Made by a program: the position numbers and the translations under genes. Positions 1-5,059 of a DNA stretch of 7,406 nt are shown one piece after another (position 1 is the first letter of the stretch; the number at the start of each line of letters is the position of its first letter). The notes beneath the pieces were generated by a model. It did no database searches. It worked only from the letters and a program-made list of their open reading frames with translations, and was not told where the DNA came from. Origin of the DNA: Candidatus Kuenenia stuttgartensis (GTDB lineage Bacteria; Planctomycetota; Planctomycetia; Pirellulales; UBA1268). The stretch covers positions 1 to 7,406 of the forward strand of contig CAMCPF010000150.1 in NCBI GenBank assembly GCA_945876515.1, in the 5' to 3' direction.

Positions 1-275
1 GTGTGTTCCTTGCTGAACTTCTCGAGCATCGCGTCGAGCCCGGGCGTATCGGGATAGACGTCGATGACGTCGGCCGTGACGAAGCCGCCCCGAGCCTTGA
101 GCTCGGCGATCTCCGGGTCGTAGGCAGCGAGGATCTCGGCTGCCGGGGCGGCCGGATCGACGCGGTCCTCGAGCGGCCAGACCTCGTAGTGCAGGCCGTG
201 GTCGGCGAGAAACTGCTTGATCTCGGCCGAGTCCGTGATCCGGCGGGCCTCGGCGGGCACCGTGACGATGGCCAT
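1..275 (-). CDS. mtnD: Acireductone dioxygenase (ARD), N-terminal part, cut by window edge
   Basis: This is the N-terminal 91 codons of an acireductone dioxygenase, a cupin-fold metalloenzyme of the methionine salvage pathway. It oxidises the acireductone 1,2-dihydroxy-5-methylthiopentene to the keto acid precursor of methionine and formate when iron-bound. The protein starts MAIVTVPAE and contains the family-typical stretch VTADVIDVYPDTPG (66-79). The window ends at KEHT, exactly where the metal-binding HxH...E motif begins. H91 should be the first metal ligand (H96 in the Klebsiella enzyme), and the other ligands lie outside the window. The ATG at 275 is preceded by GGAG (284-287) with an 8-nt spacer, which supports this start. 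It lies 53 bp downstream of mtnB on the same strand, the order also known from the Bacillus subtilis mtnWXBD operon. The family call is firm; completeness cannot be judged. Confidence 0.93.
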   Translation of the reverse strand, partial: MAIVTVPAEARRITDSAEIKQFLADHGLHYEVWPLEDRVDPAAPAAEILAAYDPEIAELKARGGFVTADVIDVYPDTPGLDAMLEKFSKEH

Positions 276-328
276 ATGCGTTTCTCCGGGAGTGAAACCG
301 GTCAGGGGCGGGCCGTGGTGGCGATTCG

Positions 329-1036
329 TTACTGCTGGTGCGGCTGTCGAAGTGCGGTCGCGGCGGCCGGGAGCGTGCGGGCGAGGGCCACGCACTCGAA
401 CAAAAACTCGTAGATCTCGATGTGCCGGCGGGCCTCGGCCAGATCGCGACCCCAGGTATAGAGCCCGTGCCTCGCGATCAGGAACCCGTGCAGCGGCGGC
501 CGGCCGGGGGCGGCGAAGTCGAGGCCGGCGAACCGCTCGCGGATCCGCGCCGAGAGCTCCCGCATGTCCTGGGTGTTGGCGAAGATCGGCACGTCCTCGT
601 GGGTGTCGTGGGTGGTGACGCCCTCGAGCCCCTTGAGCATCTCGTAGCCGGCGATCCGCAGGCTCCCCGCCGCCGCCCCGGGCGGCAGATCGGCCCCGGA
701 GAGGATCGTGCCCCAGGGGGAATGGGTGTGGAGCACCGCGCCCACGGAGGGAATGAGTTCGGCGATCGTGCAGTGGAGCAGCGTCTCGGCGGAACTGCGG
801 CGGTCCGAGCCGTCGATCACGCGGCCTTGGGCGTCCACCCGCACGAAATCGTCGCGGCCGAGGGCCGACTTGTCCTTGCCGCTGGCGGTCACGAGCAGCT
901 CCAAGGGCTCGCGGCCCAGGATCACGCTGTAGTTGCTGCTCGTGCCGAGCGACCAGCCCCGGCCGTGGAACTCCCGGCCGATCGCCCGCAGGCTGTCGAT
1001 CGCGTCGGCCGCCGGCGGTGCGGTGAGGGGCGTCAT
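329..1036 (-). CDS. mtnB: Methylthioribulose-1-phosphate dehydratase
   Basis: Class II aldolase/adducin-fold enzyme of 235 aa. MtnB dehydrates 5-methylthioribulose 1-phosphate to the diketo intermediate of methionine salvage, in the cytoplasm with a zinc ion. Visible motifs are WSLGTSSNYS (28-37, substrate-phosphate loop), TASGKDK (50-56), SAETLLH (82-88), VLHTHS (101-106, zinc ligands H103 and H105), HEDVPIFANTQDM (146-158) and FLIARHGLYTWG (185-196, third zinc ligand H190). E147 is a candidate catalytic acid. Length is normal for the bacterial family. The ATG at 1036 has only a weak ribosome site (GGGG directly before it), and the upstream cls stop is 41 bp away, so translational help from cls is possible. 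The mtnD gene follows after 53 bp, which supports MtnB over other class II aldolases such as fuculose-phosphate aldolase. No mtnC/mtnX phosphatase gene is visible; it may lie beyond the left edge. Confidence 0.92.
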   Translation of the reverse strand: MTPLTAPPAADAIDSLRAIGREFHGRGWSLGTSSNYSVILGREPLELLVTASGKDKSALGRDDFVRVDAQGRVIDGSDRRSSAETLLHCTIAELIPSVGAVLHTHSPWGTILSGADLPPGAAAGSLRIAGYEMLKGLEGVTTHDTHEDVPIFANTQDMRELSARIRERFAGLDFAAPGRPPLHGFLIARHGLYTWGRDLAEARRHIEIYEFLFECVALARTLPAAATALRQPHQQ

Positions 1037-1077
1037 CCCCGGAATCTACGCAGGGCCGTCGATACCCGCAACGACCG

Positions 1078-2553
1078 TCAAAGGTACGGGGAAAAGAGCC
1101 GCGCGATGCCGTCGCGGAGCCGGACGGGCAGGCTGCGGGCGTCCACCTCGGCCAGCGTCTTGCGGCGGCTGCGGGCGATGACGTCGGCGATCTGGCGGTC
1201 GAGCCGCCCGGCTAGGTCGCGGTCGTAGGTCTCGACGTTGAACTCGAAGTTGAGCCGCAGGGAGCGGTCGTCCCAGTTGCCGCTGCCGAACATCGCCCAG
1301 GCGGCATCGACCACCATCAGCTTGGTGTGGTCGAAGGGCGGGGGCGACATCCAGACGTTGCAGCCCCGGCCGAGCACCTGCCAGAGGAGCGCCGTCGAGG
1401 CCCAGCCGACCAGGGCGAGGTTGTTCTGCTCGGGCAGCACGATGTCCACCTGCACGCCCCGGGCCGCCGCCACGTCGAGGGCCTGACAGATCGCGTCGTC
1501 GGGCAGGAAGTAGGGCGTCATGATCCGCACCGACCGCTGCGCCGCCGTCAGGGCGCCCACCAGCACGAGTTTGATCCGGCCGATGTCGGGGTCGTCGGGT
1601 CCGAACCGGATCCCGCGGGCGAGCGTCATGCCGGCCGACGCGAGCCCCGGCGCCCAGGCCGGCCCCGCCAACTGTTCCTCGGCCGCAAAGGCCCAGTCCT
1701 CGGTGAACACCTCGAGCAAGTGGGCCACCACCGGCCCGCGGAGGCGGAAGTGCATGTCGCGGACCGGGTGCCGCGGCTGGTGCGCCAGCCAGCAGCCGTC
1801 GCGGATGTTCAGGCCACCGGTGAAGCCGATGCTGCCGTCCACCACCATGATCTTCCGATGGTTCCGCAGGTTGGCGGAGGGGAAGTAGATCGGCACGCTC
1901 GTGGGCAGGAACCGCTCCACCCGCACACCCTTCGCGGCCAGCACGCCGACGATCGAGGGGATGGTGTAGCTCGAGCCGATGCCGTCGATCAGCACCCTCA
2001 CCTCCACGCCCCGGGCTGCTGCGGCGGTGAGGGCGTCGGCGAACTGCCGGCCCGTGGGGTCGTTGTCGAAGATGTAGGTGGACAAGCCGATGCTGCGGCT
2101 GGCGGCGTGGATCGCCTCGAGCATCAGCGGGTAGGCCTCGTCGCCGCCGATCAGTGGCTCGATCCGGTTGCCGTCCAGGAGCGGTCGGTCGGTGATCCGA
2201 CCGACGAGCGTGGCCAGCGACCGCAGCGGCGCCCGATCGGGCCCGATCGCCTCGGCCAGCCGGTCGGCTCCCGGGATGGCGGCCCGGTTCGCCAGGGCCG
2301 CCCGCGTCACGCCGGCCCGCAACAGCGTGGCCCGCGAGCGGATCCGGTTGACCCCCCGGAGAAAGTAGGCCAGTGCGCCGAAGACCGGCGAGAGCCAGAT
2401 CAGGCCCACCCAGCCGATGGTCGAGCGGGTGTCCCGCTTGACGAGGATGGCGTGGGCGGAGGCGAGGACCGAGATCGCCACCACGCCCCAGGCCACCAGG
2501 TGGGGCCAGAGGAAGAGCCACCATTCCCACGCTGCCTGCAACGACGCCTCCAT
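1078..2553 (-). CDS. cls: Cardiolipin synthase (phospholipase D superfamily, ClsA-type)
   Basis: A 491-aa inner-membrane enzyme that joins phospholipids to form cardiolipin through a phosphatidyl-histidine intermediate. Two hydrophobic segments at about 11-33 and 46-66 anchor the N-terminus, and the segment GALAYFLRGVNRIR (59-72) is typical of the family. Two HxKxxxxD motifs are intact: HRKIMVVD (232-239), followed by FTGGLNI, and HTKLMVVD (409-416), followed by FGSGNWDDRS. The length and both N-terminal membrane segments match ClsA-like enzymes rather than the shorter ClsB. I chose the ATG at 2553 because it sits just before the first membrane segment. The frame stays open upstream to a TTG at 2769, but those 72 codons run through the palindrome cluster and look non-coding. 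No clear Shine-Dalgarno precedes 2553. mtnB follows 41 bp downstream. cls, clsA or clsB naming cannot be settled from sequence alone. Confidence 0.92.
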   Translation of the reverse strand: MEASLQAAWEWWLFLWPHLVAWGVVAISVLASAHAILVKRDTRSTIGWVGLIWLSPVFGALAYFLRGVNRIRSRATLLRAGVTRAALANRAAIPGADRLAEAIGPDRAPLRSLATLVGRITDRPLLDGNRIEPLIGGDEAYPLMLEAIHAASRSIGLSTYIFDNDPTGRQFADALTAAAARGVEVRVLIDGIGSSYTIPSIVGVLAAKGVRVERFLPTSVPIYFPSANLRNHRKIMVVDGSIGFTGGLNIRDGCWLAHQPRHPVRDMHFRLRGPVVAHLLEVFTEDWAFAAEEQLAGPAWAPGLASAGMTLARGIRFGPDDPDIGRIKLVLVGALTAAQRSVRIMTPYFLPDDAICQALDVAAARGVQVDIVLPEQNNLALVGWASTALLWQVLGRGCNVWMSPPPFDHTKLMVVDAAWAMFGSGNWDDRSLRLNFEFNVETYDRDLAGRLDRQIADVIARSRRKTLAEVDARSLPVRLRDGIARLFSPYL

Positions 2554-2920
2554 GGCCGAGAGGCTAGCAGACGCCCCGCTTCGTGGACCCAAGCGGCCCC
2601 CGCCAACCAACCCCCCTGGAAGTGGTGGAGCGAATCGCTCCAGACCGGAGTTCCGGTGGGGCGATTCGCCCCACGGCAGCCGAACCTGGGCGGCGTGATT
2701 CGCCCCATCGGCCGGGGCCTGGCCGGAGGCCAATCCCGTTCTTGGGTGGCCTAAGTCTCGTGCTGGCAATCACTTGCACGGGCTGAGATGACGACTTTTC
2801 CGTGTCTTACCGTCAACGGCGCGCCGCTTGCACTGCTTCCAGGCGTTGGAAGAGGCCTCTGGCCCCGTCCGGCACGGGTCTGGCGACTCGTCCTCCCCAG
2901 GTCACGAAGGATTCTGAGCC
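2554..2920. other. Divergent intergenic region between cls and the PEP-CTERM gene
   Basis: A 367-bp stretch without a credible gene. The left half holds the palindrome cluster described separately. The right half would be the leader of the plus-strand cassette and can form small hairpins: AGAGGCCTCT at 2851-2860 is a perfect palindrome, and CCCGT/ACGGG arms lie at 2864-2868 and 2874-2878. TGACG (2789-2793) and CGTCA (2811-2815) are also complementary. GAAGGA (2906-2911) is the ribosome site for the gene at 2921, with about 10 nt to its ATG. Promoters for both directions must lie here, but I could not identify a convincing -35/-10 pair. Short open frames across it look like GC-driven chance frames. 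Confidence 0.6.
2626..2707. repeat. Cluster of short palindromes (imperfect tandem array)
   Basis: Three perfect inverted repeats lie side by side, with a fourth decayed copy. Copy A is TGGAGCGA-A-TCGCTCCA (2626-2642, 8-bp arms, 1-nt centre). A smaller palindrome ACCGGA-GT-TCCGGT follows (2644-2657). Copy B is GTGGGGCGA-T-TCGCCCCAC (2656-2674, 9-bp arms, 1-nt centre). The fourth copy keeps only its right half, GATTCGCCCCA (2697-2707), identical to 2663-2673. A and B share the core GGNGCGA-N-TCGCNCC and differ at the mutually paired positions (A-T versus G-C). Centres are spaced 31 and 34 bp. They could be protein-binding sites, a repeat family of the REP type, or hairpins in the 5' leader of either flanking transcript. 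There is no T-tract, so a terminator is less likely. Confidence 0.8.
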
Positions 2921-3313
2921 ATGCACAAGCACTTCATCACTCTCGTCGCCGCGGTTTTGGTCGCGTCAACGGCTGGGATGTCGGCTCGAGCCGAAGCCCT
3001 CGAGACGGTCCTGCTCGGTAATGGCGGCTGGGAGGCGTTTTCCGGTGCATCGGCCGCTGGCTCACTGGCCTGGGCCGGCGAGGACGAAACCTTTGCTGCG
3101 TCTCCTTCGCTCCTAGGGGTGGCGCAACTTGCCGTGGAGTTCGAGGAGCACCCGATCGATGGCGAGTTGCTCACCGGCCTGCCGGCCCCGGAACCCCCGG
3201 CCTTGGTGCTCGCCGGGATGGCCTTCGGTGGGGTCCTGTTCGGCCGCACGCTGCTGATGCGTCGGCGGGGCAAGGGCGAGACGGCCGCCGCTGATGACGA
3301 GGCACGGGGCTGA
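2921..3313 (+). CDS. Small secreted protein with PEP-CTERM-type sorting signal
   Basis: A 130-aa protein with an N-terminal signal peptide (hydrophobic 5-19, likely cleavage after SARA at 24) and a C-terminal tripartite sorting signal: PAPEPP (88-93) with the PEP motif at 90-92, a membrane segment at about 94-113, and a basic cluster RRRGK (114-118). In known systems such tails are recognised by an exosortase, which cuts near PEP and hands the protein to the outer envelope or extracellular matrix. No exosortase is in the window. The mature part is only about 65 residues, acidic, without cysteines and without a domain I recognise. A 12-residue acidic tail follows the arginines, longer than is usual for this signal. 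The start at 2921 is supported by GAAGGA 10 nt upstream and by the signal peptide. It is first in a co-oriented series with the genes at 3344 and 3544. A plain type I anchored membrane protein is the alternative reading. Confidence 0.75.
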   Translation: MHKHFITLVAAVLVASTAGMSARAEALETVLLGNGGWEAFSGASAAGSLAWAGEDETFAASPSLLGVAQLAVEFEEHPIDGELLTGLPAPEPPALVLAGMAFGGVLFGRTLLMRRRGKGETAAADDEARG

Positions 3314-3328
3314 ACAATCTCCTTCACT

Positions 3329-3334
3329 GAGGAG
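3329..3334 (+). promoter_or_regulatory. Ribosome binding site for the 45-aa gene
   Basis: GAGGAG lies 9 nt before the ATG at 3344 and 15 nt after the stop of the preceding gene. This strong site is the main evidence that the very short frame downstream is translated. Confidence 0.65.
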
Positions 3335-3343
3335 TTTCCCACC

Positions 3344-3481
3344 ATGAATCATTTCGTTCAACACAACGTGCGGGGCTCAGCCAGGGCAGTCGCGGCTGTC
3401 GGCCGCTCGCTGACCGGTACCGATCTCTGCCTCTGCCTGGTGCCCATCGGGTTGTTCCTGTCGATCGTTTCGCTCGTCTGA
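3344..3481 (+). CDS. 45-aa predicted single-pass membrane peptide, unknown function
   Basis: A 45-codon frame from ATG at 3344 to TGA at 3481. The peptide begins MNHFVQHNVRGSARAV and has a basic, soluble N-terminal half (R10, R14, R21). A hydrophobic segment at about 28-45 (LCLCLVPIGLFLSIVSLV) contains two cysteines (C29, C31). The charge pattern suggests a cytoplasmic N-terminus with the hydrophobic end in the membrane. It is 30 bp downstream of the PEP-CTERM gene and 62 bp upstream of the pseudo-receiver gene, all on the same strand. I do not recognise a family. Flp-type pilins are similarly short, but the processing site and glutamate they need are absent. Support comes from the good ribosome site, the operon position and the membrane-like composition; a chance frame cannot be excluded. 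Confidence 0.55.
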   Translation: MNHFVQHNVRGSARAVAAVGRSLTGTDLCLCLVPIGLFLSIVSLV

Positions 3482-3543
3482 GCCCAGGCTTCTACTTTTC
3501 AATACACGCTCTTCTTTTCGGTCTGCGTGCAAGGAGATAGGTC

Positions 3544-4044
3544 ATGGTGATCAAGGCCACGTGGAACGCTGACCAGGTCGAGCGGACGACGCCCAACGTC
3601 GTCGTCGTCGATCCGCAGTTCGATGCCTACCGCGATTTGGCGGCCAGCGCCCGTTCGGGCCGGATTGGTCTCCACTTCCGCTCCAGCGGCTCGCAGGCCA
3701 TGAAACTGGCTCGCCACCTCGACATCGACGCCTGGCTCGTCGCGGCCGAACTCGACGACATGGCGGGACACGACTTCGTCGAACTGCTCGGCGGCCTGCG
3801 GGGTGACGCCAAAGTGGCCATGATCGGCGCGGGCCTGGCAGCCAGCCGCTCCGCTCAGGAGGCGGGGGCCGACATGGTGGTGAGCCAACCGATCACCGTC
3901 GCCGACCTCGAGGAACTGCTCGGCCTCCCCGCCGAGGAGCGGTCTCGCCGGCTCGCTGCCAAGGGCTTCGTGGGTTCGTGGGCCGCCCTCCCGGTGAGCG
4001 TGGGAGCGGCCGTCGTGGCCCTGGCCGTCTTGATGATCGGCTGA
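3544..4044 (+). CDS. Degenerate receiver (REC-like) domain protein with C-terminal membrane anchor
   Basis: A 166-aa protein that reads like a response-regulator receiver domain of alternating strands and helices, at about 17-127. Strand 1 is NVVVVDPQ (18-25). Strand 3 plus loop is AWLVAAELDDMAGHDFVELL (63-82), comparable to the usual LLDLxLPDMSG-type segment. Strand 4 is KVAMIG (90-95), and MVVSQP (111-116) stands where receivers have a strand ending in Lys-Pro. By this hand alignment the phosphoacceptor Asp is replaced (A67 or A68), the conserved Lys is Q115, and only D23 of the acidic pocket remains. It should therefore not be phosphorylated in the normal way. No output domain follows; instead a hydrophobic stretch at about 146-165 probably anchors it with the REC part in the cytoplasm. 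AAGGAG (3531-3536), 7 nt before ATG, supports the start. It is third in the plus-strand cassette. The fold call is moderate, as it rests on motif pattern only; the membrane tail is clearer. Confidence 0.65.
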   Translation: MVIKATWNADQVERTTPNVVVVDPQFDAYRDLAASARSGRIGLHFRSSGSQAMKLARHLDIDAWLVAAELDDMAGHDFVELLGGLRGDAKVAMIGAGLAASRSAQEAGADMVVSQPITVADLEELLGLPAEERSRRLAAKGFVGSWAALPVSVGAAVVALAVLMIG

Positions 4045-4075
4045 CCACGAGGGTGGCGGAACGAACACGCCTGCC

Positions 4076-4089
4076 GCCGGTCGGCCGGC
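4076..4089. terminator. Possible bidirectional hairpin between convergent genes
   Basis: GCCGG-TCGG-CCGGC forms a 5-bp GC stem with a 4-nt loop. It lies in the 45-bp gap between the stop of the receiver-like gene (4044) and the stop of the minus-strand isomerase gene (4090). The position suits a shared terminator, but there is no T-tract on either side and GC-rich hairpins arise easily by chance here. Confidence 0.3.
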
Positions 4090-4992
4090 TCACCACACGT
4101 TCGCCACAAACTCGCCGCCCCGGCACCGCTTGAGGTAGGCGAGAGCCGCGACCTGACCCGTCGTCTCCAGGACGTCGCGGTAGACGGGGTCATGAAACCC
4201 CTCGATGTCGATGCTGCCGCGCCATCCGGCTTCCCGCAGCACGCTGACGACGTCGGTCCACCGCGTGTCGCCGAACCCCGGCGTGCGGTGCTGCACGTAC
4301 GGCACTCCGCCCCGGAGCCCGTGCTCGCGGATCACGTCCCAGCGGACGGTCGCATCCTTGCCGTGGATGTGCCAGATCCGCGATGCGTACTTCCGCAGTT
4401 GAGGCAGCGGCTCGACGAGGCTTGCAAGCTGATGGCACGGCTCCCACTGCAGGCCGATCGCGGGGCTCTCCACCGCGGCGAAGATCGCGTCCCAGGCGTT
4501 GGGGGCGTGGGCGATGTTCCAGTCGCCGCTGTCCCAGGTGCCCCGCTTGTCGCAGTTCTCGAACGCCAACCGCACGCCCCGCTCCTCCGCTCGGCGAGCC
4601 AGCGGCCCGAACACCTCGGCAAACCGCGGCAGCGATTCGGGCACCGGCCGGCCGGGGATCCGGCCGGTGAAGCCGGCCACCAGGTCGCAGCCGAACCGTG
4701 ACGCCGTGTCGATCAGCCGTTCCCAATCGGCCACCGTCTCCGGGCTCACGAGCGGATTGCCGTAGACGCCCAGGCAACTGATCCGCCTCGGCACGCCGTC
4801 GGGCGGCGTGTGGGCGGCGAATGCGGCCCGGATGCCGCCCGCGAGGCGGTCGAGATCGAAGCTCCCCACCGTCCGCCCGAAGCTCAGCTGAAAGGTCTCG
4901 AACCCGAGCGGCAGCAACCGGGCGATCACCGCGGCGGCGTGCTCGTGGGCGGGCACGACCGTGCCGATGCGGATGTCGTCGTGGGCATGCAT
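4090..4992 (-). CDS. Sugar phosphate isomerase/epimerase family protein (TIM barrel)
   Basis: A 300-aa protein of the xylose-isomerase-like/AP endonuclease 2 TIM-barrel superfamily, whose members isomerise or epimerise sugars using a divalent metal. Candidate metal ligands, in family order, are E145 (LAFENCDKRG), E184 and H187 (LQWEPCHQL), H208/H210 (RIWHIHGKDA) and E264 (IDIEGFHDPVY). The second ligand segment is more often FDPSH, so E184 and C186 stand where Asp and Ser are usual. Length is normal and no signal peptide is seen. The substrate cannot be inferred. I chose ATG at 4992; an in-frame TTG at 5016 would add eight residues but overlaps the inverted repeat. Neither has a Shine-Dalgarno site, and a -10-like hexamer (5000-5005) sits about 7 nt upstream of the ATG, so the message may be leaderless. 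It is divergent from the EEP gene with 67 bp between start codons. Confidence 0.86.
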   Translation of the reverse strand: MHAHDDIRIGTVVPAHEHAAAVIARLLPLGFETFQLSFGRTVGSFDLDRLAGGIRAAFAAHTPPDGVPRRISCLGVYGNPLVSPETVADWERLIDTASRFGCDLVAGFTGRIPGRPVPESLPRFAEVFGPLARRAEERGVRLAFENCDKRGTWDSGDWNIAHAPNAWDAIFAAVESPAIGLQWEPCHQLASLVEPLPQLRKYASRIWHIHGKDATVRWDVIREHGLRGGVPYVQHRTPGFGDTRWTDVVSVLREAGWRGSIDIEGFHDPVYRDVLETTGQVAALAYLKRCRGGEFVANVW

Positions 4993-4998
4993 GGCCCG

Positions 4999-5018
4999 GA
5001 TTGTAGCGACGTACAATC
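4999..5018. promoter_or_regulatory. Inverted repeat with two outward-facing -10-like boxes
   Basis: GATTGTA-N6-TACAATC has perfect 7-bp arms in the 67-bp gap between divergent start codons. Read on the plus strand the right arm gives TACAAT (5012-5017), and read on the minus strand the left arm also gives TACAAT (5005 to 5000). Each is one base from the sigma-70 -10 consensus TATAAT and points toward its own gene. Plus transcription would start near 5024, leaving a leader with AAGGA (5044-5048) before the EEP ATG. Minus transcription would start at about 4993, almost on the isomerase ATG. No good -35 boxes are visible. The same symmetry would also suit a dimeric repressor. Confidence 0.5.
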
Positions 5019-5059
5019 AGGCCCGGCTCGTTGAATGGCCGGGAAGGACGGGCGACGGC

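Noticed and set aside
338..1228. Long open frame on the plus strand opposite mtnB and the end of cls.
   Set aside because: It is antisense to well-recognised genes and its translation is Gly/Arg/Ala-rich without motifs, as expected from GC-rich codon bias.
1327..2754. A 475-codon open frame on the plus strand opposite cls.
   Set aside because: It mirrors the cls codon phase; the translation is rich in His, Arg, Gly and Pro and has no recognisable domain.
2554..2769. A longer cls product starting at TTG 2769.
   Set aside because: The added 72 residues run through the palindrome cluster, are low-complexity Gly/Pro/Arg, and cls proteins normally begin just before the first membrane segment, as with ATG 2553.
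2764..2778. TGGCAATCACTTGCA looks like a sigma-54 -24/-12 promoter.
   Set aside because: The GG and GC dinucleotides are separated by 9 bases instead of the required 10, and the -24 element lacks the usual CACG continuation.
2781..2840. GGCTGAGA at 2781-2788 resembles the conserved 5' part of a TPP riboswitch (thi box).
   Set aside because: The other invariant half (the CTGGATAATGCCAGCGTAGGGA-like block, here only named by type) and the expected helices do not follow, and the downstream gene is not thiamine-related.
2788..3021. Open frame upstream of and overlapping the PEP-CTERM gene start.
   Set aside because: It has no ribosome site, no recognisable content, and overlaps the signal peptide of the better supported gene at 2921.
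3344..3481. The 45-aa peptide as a Flp-type pilin.
   Set aside because: Flp pilins carry a prepilin peptidase site followed by a Glu and a hydrophobic segment near the start; here the hydrophobic part is at the very C-terminus and the site is absent.
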